Of a stretch of DNA of 64,000 nt, positions 1-7,464 are shown in pieces (the first letter of the stretch is position 1; each line of letters begins with the position of its first letter). Below the pieces are notes generated by a model that saw only the letters and a program-made list of their open reading frames with translations, ran no database searches and was not told the DNA's origin. Source of the DNA: Cryptobacteroides sp934698975 (GTDB lineage Bacteria > Bacteroidota > Bacteroidia > Bacteroidales > UBA932). The position numbers and the translations under genes were made by a program. The stretch covers positions 62,001 through 126,000 of the forward strand of contig CAKUVR010000002.1 of the NCBI GenBank assembly GCA_934698975.1, written 5' to 3'.

Positions 1-861
1 GTCACCGGTGACGGCACCGCTTTTTCAATCGGCAGAACCCAAAGTCTTGGACTGTCCGCTCAGTGGAATCTTGGAATAAGGGCCTACGACTTCCGTCCAG
101 GCTACCGCAAGGTTCGCGTCAGGGCGTTCAAGTACAGGAACGAGCTTCACGTCTACCACGGGTTCATCCCGACAAAGACTTCTTTCAAAAAAGCTGTCCA
201 GACGCTCATGAACAAGATTGACGCTAATCCTTCGGAGTTCGCCGTGGTCATCATGCAGTTCGAGAACGGCAGCCCGGCCTACAATGACAGGTCAGTCTGG
301 AACTCATTGATGAGCGAGTTCCTCGGCAGCGAGGAGACATTCCCGTCAAGGTTCCGCATCGACTACCGTCCAGACCTTACCGTAGGCGATCTGCGCGGCA
401 AGATTCTGATTCTGTCCCGTGACGCTTACGCTGACCAGCCGATAACAGGCGGTTACATCTCAGGATGGAGTTTCGCCGAGGAAGGAACGACAGGAGCCGT
501 GATTACCAGCCGCGTGGCCCAAGGCACACTTGGCGTCCAGGACTACTATCATGTCGAGAAGCCGGAGGTCAAGGTGAAAGCCGTCAGCGACTTCATGGAC
601 TGGGCTTCTGAGAACGCAGAGCACAATTGCTGGACAATCAACCACACCTCAGGGTACACCGGGCTGATCTCGACAGACAATACCTACCGTGAGAATGCCG
701 CCAACAACAACCCGACTGTTTACCGACGTCTGGTCAACGGCGAGTGCTCCTCCACAGGCATGGTCATGATGGACTGGGTCGGCAATTTCAAGTCCGGCCG
801 CTACGAGGTCTACGGCGATCTTCTGCCTCAGGCGATCATCGACAACAACTTCAGGAAATAA
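1..861 (+). CDS. PI-PLC X-domain phosphodiesterase-like protein (5' end missing)
   Basis: The reading frame is open from base 1, so the gene starts before the window; 286 residues and the stop are visible. The stretch around residues 45-75 (ELHVYHGFIPTKTSF, then AVVIMQFENGSP) matches the second half of the bacterial phosphatidylinositol-specific phospholipase C X domain, including the His of the YHGF strand and the strand after the conserved ENPxEF-type helix. Family members cleave phosphoinositides or GPI-type linkages and are usually exported. The signal peptide and the first catalytic His would lie upstream, so activity cannot be judged. The internal ATG at 208 is not the true start because homology begins before it. 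The ABC exporter gene follows 109 bp downstream on the same strand. Confidence 0.8.
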   Translation, partial: VTGDGTAFSIGRTQSLGLSAQWNLGIRAYDFRPGYRKVRVRAFKYRNELHVYHGFIPTKTSFKKAVQTLMNKIDANPSEFAVVIMQFENGSPAYNDRSVWNSLMSEFLGSEETFPSRFRIDYRPDLTVGDLRGKILILSRDAYADQPITGGYISGWSFAEEGTTGAVITSRVAQGTLGVQDYYHVEKPEVKVKAVSDFMDWASENAEHNCWTINHTSGYTGLISTDNTYRENAANNNPTVYRRLVNGECSSTGMVMMDWVGNFKSGRYEVYGDLLPQAIIDNNFRK

Positions 862-970
862 GCACATTTGGCATGTGCGGAATTACGGGCGAAGCAAATA
901 AGCAACCACGCGTTCCAAGAGAGAACGTGCTTCGCTCGTGGCTAGCCTGAAACTTAACCTTTTTATATTT

Positions 971-2602
971 ATGCAGATCAAAGACGGCATTGTGTGGCTT
1001 TGGAGAGCCTCGGAAACGTTCCGCACTCGGATTTTGTGCGCCGGGCTGATCGGAATGGCCAGAGTCGCGGTCTCATTGACAAGTGTCTGGATCTGCAAGG
1101 AAATCATCGACAACGTCACAAGACAGGGAGGCGGGAGATTGGATGTTCTTATCCCGCTGATGATCGGATGCATGGCGCTCAGGATGATTCTGTCACAAAT
1201 CAGCGCGAGGCTGAGCCGGAAGACAGAGGCGAAGCTTGCCAACAGGTTGCGCCATGACCTTTTCGACCATCTGATGAGAATCCGCTGGGACGGACATCAA
1301 GCCAAGCATTCCGGAGACATACTCAACAGGATGATTGATGATGTGACGACAGTGGCAGGAATCCTGTGCGACGGAGTGCCTGTGACCATGGTGACGGCGA
1401 GCCAGCTGATCGGCGCGCTTTACATTCTCACCATGATGGATGTACGTCTGGCCATGGCATTGCTGTTCATCATGCCGGCCGCCCTGCTGCTGAGCAAAAG
1501 TTACGTACGAAGAATGAGGCGGCTCACCCGAGGGATACGGTCAGAGGAAAGCGCCGTCCAGGCGCATATTCAAGAAAGCGTTCAGAACAGGCTGCTGCTT
1601 CGCTCCTTGGAGTACACGCCATATTCGGTCTCGAAGCTGGACTCCCTTCAGTCGGCGCTTCTGGGCAAGGTGATGCGCTACACGGACTATTCGCTGTTCT
1701 CGCGGATGATGGTACAGACGGGCTTTGCGGCAGGCTACGTGACCGCGTTTCTCTGGGGGATATTCGGAATCCAAAGCGGCGCCATAACGTTCGGCACGAT
1801 GACAGCGTTTCTTCAGCTTGTCGCCCAGATTCAGAATCCTACCGTCGAACTGAGCCGTCAGGTTCCGGCGTTCATCCGTGCGATGACTTCCGCCGAGCGG
1901 CTTGCGGAGCTTTTCAACGAACCCTCCGAGCCGGAAGAGAATCCCGTCCGGCTTGAAGGCAAAACCGGCATACGCATAGAAAACCTGACCTTCTCCTACC
2001 CGGAGGATGAACAAAGGATATTCAGTGACCTCTCTTATGATTTCACCCCCGGAAGCCAGACTGCGATACTAGGAAAGACAGGAATAGGAAAGACGACCTT
2101 GATGCGCCTGATTCTGGCGCTTGCCACTCCTGACAGCGGCAGAATCGTGTTTTACAATGAATATGGCAGTGAGATCCCGGCTTCACAGGCCACAAGGTGC
2201 AATCTGTCCTATGTGCCTCAGGGCAACACGTTGTTCAGCGGCACGGTGCGGGACAACCTGAAGATGGGGAATCCCGAAGCGACGGATGAGGAACTGGTCT
2301 CGGCGCTTCACGCCGCGACAGCGGATTTCGTCATGGAAGAGCCCGAGGGACTGGACACAAGATGCGGAGAGAAAGGCGCCGGGTTCAGCGAAGGGCAGGC
2401 GCAAAGGATAGCCATAGCAAGGGGGCTGCTCCGGCCCGGAGGAGTGCTGCTTCTGGACGAGCCGTCCTCGTCACTGGATGTCGAGACGGAGAAAGTCCTT
2501 ATTGAACGGCTGAAGACCAAGGCCGAAGGCAAAACGCTGATCGTGATCACCCACAGAGAGGAAATCGCGGCCATCTGCTCGTCAGCGCTCAGACTCGGAT
2601 AG
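971..2602 (+). CDS. ABC exporter, fused membrane and ATPase domains
   Basis: Single-chain half-transporter of the ABCB type, 543 residues. About six membrane helices occupy roughly residues 1-300 and the nucleotide-binding domain residues 325-540. The ATPase has Walker A (GKTGIGKTT), Q-loop (YVPQGNTLF), a variant signature (FSEGQAQR instead of LSGGQ), Walker B (VLLLDEPSSSLD) and the H-loop (VITHR). There is no N-terminal C39 peptidase domain. I chose ATG 971 over an upstream GTG at 938 because the extra 11 residues add nothing family-like. It ends 9 bp from the convergent S24/S26 peptidase gene. Transporters of this type next to such peptidases occur in Bacteroidota peptide-export loci; the substrate here is unknown. 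Confidence 0.88.
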   Translation: MQIKDGIVWLWRASETFRTRILCAGLIGMARVAVSLTSVWICKEIIDNVTRQGGGRLDVLIPLMIGCMALRMILSQISARLSRKTEAKLANRLRHDLFDHLMRIRWDGHQAKHSGDILNRMIDDVTTVAGILCDGVPVTMVTASQLIGALYILTMMDVRLAMALLFIMPAALLLSKSYVRRMRRLTRGIRSEESAVQAHIQESVQNRLLLRSLEYTPYSVSKLDSLQSALLGKVMRYTDYSLFSRMMVQTGFAAGYVTAFLWGIFGIQSGAITFGTMTAFLQLVAQIQNPTVELSRQVPAFIRAMTSAERLAELFNEPSEPEENPVRLEGKTGIRIENLTFSYPEDEQRIFSDLSYDFTPGSQTAILGKTGIGKTTLMRLILALATPDSGRIVFYNEYGSEIPASQATRCNLSYVPQGNTLFSGTVRDNLKMGNPEATDEELVSALHAATADFVMEEPEGLDTRCGEKGAGFSEGQAQRIAIARGLLRPGGVLLLDEPSSSLDVETEKVLIERLKTKAEGKTLIVITHREEIAAICSSALRLG

Positions 2603-2611
2603 GAATGCGCG

Positions 2612-3106
2612 CTACGACCTTCTTACAGGCCGCTTGAAGAACAGACGCTTCCAGACGCCGAGAAGAATCCTGCGGAGAGACACGGTGTGCATCCAAAGCC
2701 ATATTTTCCTGCGGTAAGACGGCGAATCGACATCAACGGGCGCGCCACCTCCCTTCAGAACAGTGGTCACACGGCCGTAAATCCGATCGCGCGGGCACAG
2801 GTCCTTTGACTTGAGGATGCCGTCACCTTGAATCAGGGCCTTATCGCCGTCCTTGCCGATGATCCTGTGAAGGATGAACCTGCCGTCGGTCTGGAAAAGA
2901 ACGACGTCGCCGACTTTGGCTGTCCTAAGGGCTGAACCGGCAGGAGTGCCGCCTTCGACACCCTCCAGAACCACAGAGTCAATTCCTCCCGTTATGAACG
3001 GAAGCATGCTCTCCCCTTTGGCGGGAATCGTGACATTCTTTCCTTCCCGCAGCAAGGCGATGACCGTTCCGAAGAACTCATCGTTATCGACAACAAAATT
3101 TTCCAT
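2612..3106 (-). CDS. S24/S26 family (signal-peptidase-like) peptidase
   Basis: 164-residue protein with a LexA/signal-peptidase fold signature. KGESMLP places the likely nucleophilic Ser at residue 33, KVGDVVLF is the conserved strand after it, and FILHRI gives His 80, followed by IQGDG. A Ser with a downstream His rather than a Lys resembles the SipW/ER-type signal peptidases. There is no N-terminal membrane anchor, and the C-terminal 40 residues are very basic (YRRKIWLW, WKRLFFKRPVRR). In Bacteroidota such proteins often sit beside ABC exporters, as here, and may mature an exported peptide, but no precursor peptide is evident. The gene is transcribed away from rpmH across a 170-bp divergent region. 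Confidence 0.75.
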   Translation of the reverse strand: MENFVVDNDEFFGTVIALLREGKNVTIPAKGESMLPFITGGIDSVVLEGVEGGTPAGSALRTAKVGDVVLFQTDGRFILHRIIGKDGDKALIQGDGILKSKDLCPRDRIYGRVTTVLKGGGAPVDVDSPSYRRKIWLWMHTVSLRRILLGVWKRLFFKRPVRRS

Positions 3107-3133
3107 TCAGCGACAGTCAAAAAATCTTTGCGG

Positions 3134-3163
3134 ATAAGCGGCAACCTGTTTCTTGCCGCTTAT
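3134..3163. repeat. Perfect 11-bp hairpin in the divergent S26/rpmH spacer
   Basis: ATAAGCGGCAA (3134-3144) pairs perfectly with TTGCCGCTTAT (3153-3163) around an 8-nt loop. It lies 28 bp upstream of the S24/S26 peptidase start and 46 bp upstream of the rpmH -33 box. Both flanking genes read away from it, so it is not an ordinary terminator. It could be a 5'-leader stem of the peptidase mRNA or an operator. Confidence 0.5.
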
Positions 3164-3208
3164 TATGAATATTCCGTCAGTTCAATGTGAATCCAAGATA
3201 CAAAAATA

Positions 3209-3240
3209 TTTTGAAATTACGGGCAAAAGGATTAAATTTG
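3209..3240 (+). promoter_or_regulatory. Bacteroidota-type promoter of rpmH
   Basis: TTTTG at 3209-3213 (-33 box) and TAAATTTG at 3233-3240 (-7 box, consensus TAnnTTTG) are separated by 19 bp, the expected spacing. Transcription would start near 3247, about 30 nt before the rpmH ATG. Confidence 0.75.
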
Positions 3241-3276
3241 CAGTCCGTTTTGGAATAATATAAAAAATTAGCAGAT

Positions 3277-3429
3277 ATGAAAAGGACATTTCAACCATCC
3301 AGACGCAAGCGCGTGAACAAGCACGGCTTCCGTGAGAGAATGGCCACCGCCAACGGTCGCCGCGTACTCGCTTCCCGTCGCCGCCACGGACGCAAAAAAC
3401 TGACTGTATCATCTGAGGACAGGTGGTAA
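3277..3429 (+). CDS. rpmH: 50S ribosomal protein L34
   Basis: A 50-codon frame starting MKRTFQPSRRKRVNKHGFRE and continuing with the GRRVLASRRRHGRKKLTVS segment is unmistakably bL34, at the usual length. L34 is a very basic component of the large ribosomal subunit. The ATG follows an A-rich leader without a Shine-Dalgarno sequence, as is common in this phylum. It has its own promoter (3209-3240) and a strong intrinsic terminator 22 bp after the stop, so it is probably a monocistronic unit. The longer ORF on the opposite strand over this gene is a shadow. Confidence 0.97.
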   Translation: MKRTFQPSRRKRVNKHGFRERMATANGRRVLASRRRHGRKKLTVSSEDRW

Positions 3430-3450
3430 TCCGGTCAGTCTGACGTTTAC

Positions 3451-3479
3451 AGACAGGTCTTCACGGCCTGTCTTTTTTG
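3451..3479 (+). terminator. Intrinsic terminator of rpmH
   Basis: AGACAGGTC (3451-3459) pairs with GGCCTGTCT (3465-3473), nine pairs with one G-T, loop TTCAC, followed by a run of six T. Confidence 0.9.
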
Positions 3480-3514
3480 TTTCCGCCAAAGCGGCATATT
3501 CATTCAAGAAAAGT

Positions 3515-3949
3515 ATGGATTTAGACGAGAAATACATGACGGAGGCTCTCAAAGAGGCGCGTCTGGCCTTTGAGGAGGATGAGATTCCTGTCGGGGCTGT
3601 CATCGTGTGCCGGGGCAGGATCATTGCCAGAGGGCACAACATGACCGAGAGGCTGCATGATCCGACAGCACACGCCGAGATGATCGCCATCACAGCGGCG
3701 ACAGAGGCCGTCGGAGGAAAGTATCTGAACGACTGCACCCTATACGTCACGGTAGAGCCTTGCTCGATGTGCTCAAGCGCCTTGAACTGGGCGCAGATCG
3801 GCCGCATCGTCTATGGAGCGCTGGATCCCAAGAGAGGATATTCATTATACTCCCCTTCCCTGCTCCATCCGAAGACTCAGGTTCAGGCAGGTGTCCTTGC
3901 AGAGGAATGCTCCGCCCTGATGGTGGATTTCTTCAAAGGGAAACGCTGA
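3515..3949 (+). CDS. tadA: tRNA-specific adenosine deaminase
   Basis: 144-residue cytidine/deoxycytidylate-deaminase fold protein. The zinc site is complete: TAHAEMIAI supplies His and the catalytic Glu, and EPCSMCSSA supplies the two Cys. The N-terminus (MTEALKEARLAFEEDEIPVG) is typical of TadA, which converts A34 of tRNA-Arg(ACG) to inosine in the cytosol. The length is normal. The gene stands alone between two hairpin terminators. Some close family members are guanine deaminases, but the EIPVGAVIV and HDPTAHAE segments favour TadA. Confidence 0.9.
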   Translation: MDLDEKYMTEALKEARLAFEEDEIPVGAVIVCRGRIIARGHNMTERLHDPTAHAEMIAITAATEAVGGKYLNDCTLYVTVEPCSMCSSALNWAQIGRIVYGALDPKRGYSLYSPSLLHPKTQVQAGVLAEECSALMVDFFKGKR

Positions 3950-3976
3950 CAGACACCGAAGGTGTGAATATTCAAA

Positions 3977-4024
3977 AATCCCGCTCGTGGAAGGACTTTG
4001 TTCCTCCGCAAGCGGGATTCTTTG
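3977..4024 (+). terminator. Hairpin terminator between tadA and the convergent gene
   Basis: AATCCCGCT (3977-3985) and AGCGGGATT (4011-4019) form a perfect 9-bp base with an imperfect inner stem (GGAAGGA against TTCCTCC), followed by CTTTG. It lies 28 bp after the tadA stop and 32 bp before the end of the convergent gene, so it may serve both strands. Confidence 0.75.
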
Positions 4025-4050
4025 TTATTCAGGCTTACTCCGCGGGAAAA

Positions 4051-4989
4051 TCAGAATTTAATTCTGAACAGGTCGCCCTGAGCCTGGATGTAGAGGTCGC
4101 CCCTGTAGTAGGCGCAGTCCTCGAGCTCGCCGAAGGTGGCCTCCCTCAAGTCAATGACATTCTGCATGGTGCGGGTGTTCAGATTCCAGACATAGAGGAT
4201 TGACGGCTGTTTCTCCTTGCCGAAGCCGGTAGGCATGAAAAGCTGACCGTTCTTGATGAAAAGCCCCTGTCCGATCGGGTTGAAGTGGGTCTGGTAGGTG
4301 TCCTCGATGAGATAATTCTCAAGCAGGTCGTCCTTGGTCAAGGTCACGAGACCGTCCGTGGACTCGTTCAGTTTCGGAATGCGGAACTTCACGATGCGGT
4401 GACGGTTCAGCGCGTTGGTGTTGTCAACGGTGTTGCCGTAGCCGTAAAGATAGTTGTTGTCCGGATCGATGACCCACTGAAGCGCATAGCCGAAAAGATG
4501 GTCGGTGTCCTTGAAATAGATAGTCTGCACCAGTTCGGAGGACTTCAAGTCGTTGGCGACACGCTCGACGTAAAGCACATCCTTGCGGCCGTTGATCGGA
4601 TTCCTGTTGCACTGGCTGACGTACAGAAGAGGGAAACGATCCTCCTTATCATAGAACGTGCGCCCGAACGTGGCCACATTAGCATGGTTCACCTTGTCGT
4701 AACTGGCCAGCTTGAACGGCTTGCACTCCCTGGTAATCTTCTCGCCGTCAATCTTATAGACGGTCAGCCAACCGGAGTTCTGGCAGCTGAAGATGTAGTC
4801 ACCCCAAATGTCCATCCCTTGATAAGCCTCCTTGTCGGTGCCCTGAAGCTTGAGCAGGTGGTCGCACTTGAACGTGTGCTCGGTAAGGTTCACGGGAGCT
4901 CCGGTGTAGGTGTACTGACCGGAAGCGGCCGGCTGCGCCATCAGCGAAGCCGGAATCAGCAACGATGCCAAAAGAATATAACCTTTCAT
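4051..4989 (-). CDS. Secreted protein with beta-propeller-like repeats, function unknown
   Basis: I do not recognise a named family. The start at 4989 gives 312 residues with a clean signal peptide (MKGYILLASLLIPASLMAQ); the longer frame to 5097 adds a non-conserved leader. The mature part alternates short strands and turns (AYQGMDIWGDYIFSCQNSG, LTVYKIDGEK, PLLYVSQCN, YALQWVIDPDNNYLYGYGN, PSILYVWNLNT, CAYYRGDLYIQAQGD), the pattern of a five- or six-bladed propeller. It is probably periplasmic or outer-membrane-facing. A -7-like box (TATTTTTG on the minus strand, 5085-5092) lies about 100 bp upstream. It is transcribed in the same direction as dnaK but separated by the dnaK terminator. Confidence 0.65.
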   Translation of the reverse strand: MKGYILLASLLIPASLMAQPAASGQYTYTGAPVNLTEHTFKCDHLLKLQGTDKEAYQGMDIWGDYIFSCQNSGWLTVYKIDGEKITRECKPFKLASYDKVNHANVATFGRTFYDKEDRFPLLYVSQCNRNPINGRKDVLYVERVANDLKSSELVQTIYFKDTDHLFGYALQWVIDPDNNYLYGYGNTVDNTNALNRHRIVKFRIPKLNESTDGLVTLTKDDLLENYLIEDTYQTHFNPIGQGLFIKNGQLFMPTGFGKEKQPSILYVWNLNTRTMQNVIDLREATFGELEDCAYYRGDLYIQAQGDLFRIKF

Positions 4990-5126
4990 ATTTATTGATT
5001 TAGTGAATATACCTGTGAATATATTTGTTCCGCCGACATCAATCGGGATTAAGACTCTCTGGTCTTCACGTTTTCGGAACGCCACAAAAATAGTCAATAA
5101 AATCGACTTGAGGTCACCATGACGGC

Positions 5127-5157
5127 AAAAAAAAGGAGGCTATTTCTAGTCTCCTTT
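5127..5157 (-). terminator. Intrinsic terminator of dnaK
   Basis: On the minus strand AAAGGAG (5157-5151) pairs with CTCCTTT (5138-5132), followed by a T tract running to 5127. It lies just after the dnaK stop. Confidence 0.85.
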
Positions 5158-5167
5158 CTTTTGTGCT

Positions 5168-7072
5168 TTACTGCTCGTCAGGTCCTTGGTCGTCCGGACC
5201 ATTCTGAGGGCCTTGCGGGCCAGCCTGAGGGCCATAAGGGTTCTGAGGTCCCTGTTGGGCACCGGCCTGAGCGGCGCGGTTCATATCCTCTGAGGCGGCG
5301 TTCCAAGCCTTGGTCAACTCCTCGGTGTAGCGGTCGATGTCAGAGATGTTCTGATTCTTGACAGCCTCCTTGAGGGAGCCGAGGGCTGATTCGATGGCTG
5401 ACTTCTTGTCAGAAGGAATCTTGTCGCCGTAGTCCTTGAGGTTCTTGTCGGACTGGAAGCAGAGAGCGTCGGCGTTGTTGATCTTGTCAACCTTCTCCTT
5501 GGCCTCCTTGTCGGCAGCCTCGTTGGCCTTGGCCTCGTCACGCATCCTCTGGATCTCATCCTCAGACAGACCTGAAGAAGCCTCAATCCTGATGTTCTGC
5601 TCCTTGCCTGTGGCCTTGTCCTTGGCGGACACGTTCAGGATACCGTTGGCGTCGATGTCGAAGGTAACCTCGATCTGAGGTATTCCTCTCGGAGCCGGAG
5701 CGATTCCGTCAAGATGGAACAGACCGATCTCCTTGTTGTCCTTCGCCATAGGACGCTCACCCTGAAGCACGTGAATCTCAACTGAAGGCTGGTTGTCAGC
5801 CGCGGTGGAGAACACCTGTGACTTGTGGGTAGGGATGGTCGTGTTGGACTCGATGAGCTTTGTCATCACGCCGCCAAGGGTCTCGATACCGAGTGACAGC
5901 GGAGTGACATCAAGCAGAAGGACATCCTTCACGTCACCGGCGAGCACACCGCCCTGGATTGACGCGCCGATGGCTACAACCTCGTCAGGGTTTACGCTTC
6001 TGTTAGGCTCCTTGCCGAAGAACTCCTTGACAAGTTCCTGTACCTTAGGGATACGTGTGGAACCGCCGACGAGAAGTACCTCGTCAATGTCTGAAGCGTT
6101 CAGACCGGCATCCTTGAGCGCCTGACGGCAAGGCTCGATGGATCTCTGGAACAAGTTGTCGCAAAGCTGCTCGAACTTGGCTCTTGTAAGAGTCTTTACA
6201 AGGTGCTTTGGAATTCCGTCAACCGGCATGATGTAAGGCAGGTTGATCTCGGTCGATGTCTGGTTGGACAGTTCGATCTTGGCCTTCTCAGCGGCTTCCT
6301 TCAATCTCTGAAGAGCCATAGGGTCTTTCTTCAGGTCGATTCCGCCGTTCTCGTTGGCAAACTCCTGGGCAAGCCAGTTGATGATCTCCTGATCGAAGTC
6401 ATCACCACCAAGGTGTGTGTCACCGTTGGTTGACTTAACCTCGAACACACCGCCGCCGAGCTCAAGGATTGAAATATCGAATGTACCACCACCAAGGTCA
6501 TACACTGCGACCTTCATGTCCTTGTTCTTCTTGTCAAGACCATAGGCAAGCGCGGCAGCCGTAGGCTCGTTGATGATCCTCTTGACATCAAGTCCGGCGA
6601 TCTTGCCGGCCTCCTTTGTGGCCTGACGCTGTGAGTCAGAGAAGTAGGCAGGAACTGTGATGACAGCCTCTGTCACCTCCTGGCGCAGGTAGTCCTCGGC
6701 AGTCTTCTTCATCTTCTGAAGAATCATCGCTGAAATCTCCTGCGGAGAGTAGAGCTTGCCGTTGATGTCAACACGCGGGGTGTTGTTCTCACCTCTGACT
6801 ACCTTGTAAGGCACTCTGGCGATTTCCTTCTGAACCTGATCGTAAGTCTCACCCATGAATCTCTTGATGGAGAAGACTGTGTTCTGCGGGTTCGTGATGG
6901 CCTGACGCTTTGCAGGGTTACCGATCTTTCTTTCACCGCCATCGGTAAAGGCGACTACAGAAGGGGTGGTTCTTTCACCCTCGTTGTTGATTATAACGGT
7001 TGGCTGATTGCCTTCCATGACCGCAACGCACGAATTCGTGGTTCCAAGGTCGATACCAATAATTTTTCCCAT
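5168..7072 (-). CDS. dnaK: Chaperone DnaK (Hsp70)
   Basis: 634 residues of a standard Hsp70. The nucleotide-binding domain starts GKIIGIDLGTTNSCVAVMEG and includes AVYDLGGGTFDISIL and EVLLVGGSTRIPKVQ. The substrate domain has LLDVTPLSLGIETLGGVMT, and there is an alpha-helical lid and a glycine/proline/glutamine-rich tail ending DDQGPDEQ. It folds and protects proteins together with DnaJ and GrpE, neither of which is encoded in the window, so dnaK is a solitary gene here. No CIRCE element is present; an inverted repeat at 7217-7238 may be regulatory. The ATG is embedded in a GAATATG motif, and the gene body contains no GAATAT/ATATTC site, unusual for this window. Confidence 0.98.
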   Translation of the reverse strand: MGKIIGIDLGTTNSCVAVMEGNQPTVIINNEGERTTPSVVAFTDGGERKIGNPAKRQAITNPQNTVFSIKRFMGETYDQVQKEIARVPYKVVRGENNTPRVDINGKLYSPQEISAMILQKMKKTAEDYLRQEVTEAVITVPAYFSDSQRQATKEAGKIAGLDVKRIINEPTAAALAYGLDKKNKDMKVAVYDLGGGTFDISILELGGGVFEVKSTNGDTHLGGDDFDQEIINWLAQEFANENGGIDLKKDPMALQRLKEAAEKAKIELSNQTSTEINLPYIMPVDGIPKHLVKTLTRAKFEQLCDNLFQRSIEPCRQALKDAGLNASDIDEVLLVGGSTRIPKVQELVKEFFGKEPNRSVNPDEVVAIGASIQGGVLAGDVKDVLLLDVTPLSLGIETLGGVMTKLIESNTTIPTHKSQVFSTAADNQPSVEIHVLQGERPMAKDNKEIGLFHLDGIAPAPRGIPQIEVTFDIDANGILNVSAKDKATGKEQNIRIEASSGLSEDEIQRMRDEAKANEAADKEAKEKVDKINNADALCFQSDKNLKDYGDKIPSDKKSAIESALGSLKEAVKNQNISDIDRYTEELTKAWNAASEDMNRAAQAGAQQGPQNPYGPQAGPQGPQNGPDDQGPDEQ

Positions 7073-7216
7073 ATTCTTTAATCTCCTATTTTTCTTGTTT
7101 TGTTTTTATTCGCCCGTTCTCGTTTCCGAACCCGGACTTTTTCTTTTTTCGCCTGACCCCGTCTCCGAAGTCGGACGCAAGGAGTATTTTCGAATGTTAT
7201 GCCATTTTCTTGAATA

Positions 7217-7238
7217 TGACAATTTGGCAGACTTGTCA
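7217..7238. promoter_or_regulatory. Inverted repeat upstream of dnaK
   Basis: TGACAA (7217-7222) and TTGTCA (7233-7238) are perfect inverted 6-mers separated by 10 bp, about 145 bp before the dnaK start. The element could bind a dimeric regulator. It is not CIRCE. The assignment rests on position and symmetry only. Confidence 0.35.
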
Positions 7239-7283
7239 TCGTTTGTCTATATTCCAAGGTCGTCATTCCTGCTAATATGGCCA

Positions 7284-7298
7284 CTTCGGCAAGCTCAG
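7284..7298. repeat. Interspersed CTTCGRCARGCTCAG repeat, copy 1
   Basis: CTTCGGCAAGCTCAG followed by CGACC. It is a variant of a short extragenic repeat seen again near 24775, 33449, 50448 and 56174, always between genes. Here it is a single arm in the 392-bp spacer between dnaK and the double GH13 gene. Confidence 0.6.
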
Positions 7299-7390
7299 CG
7301 ACCTGACAACACTCTCCGCCGGCACTTCCGCCCCTTTCCGTCGCCCAAGGGTGCTGCGTGCACCATCGGGAAGCGAAAACAAGATGAAAT

Positions 7391-7425
7391 GCTCCTCAAG
7401 AGTGCGGGATAGACTCTTGAGGAGC
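7391..7425 (-). terminator. Perfect 13-bp hairpin after the starch operon
   Basis: GCTCCTCAAGAGT (7391-7403) and ACTCTTGAGGAGC (7413-7425) are perfect complements with a 9-nt loop. It lies 40 bp after the stop of the last gene of the starch operon. The following minus-strand sequence is only moderately T-rich (ATTTCATCTTGTTTT), so it is either an intrinsic terminator or a 3'-end stabilising stem. Confidence 0.7.
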
Positions 7426-7464
7426 AAAAATGGCTGAATATGTTGCCGAAAGGGGCAACGGGAG

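Noticed and set aside
4285..4998. 237-codon plus-strand frame over the secreted propeller-like gene
   Set aside because: The minus-strand frame has a clean signal peptide and propeller-like repeats; this one lacks any domain.
7073..7464. CIRCE heat-shock operator upstream of dnaK
   Set aside because: No TTAGCACTC/GAGTGCTAA pair is present; only the unrelated TGACAA/TTGTCA repeat was found.
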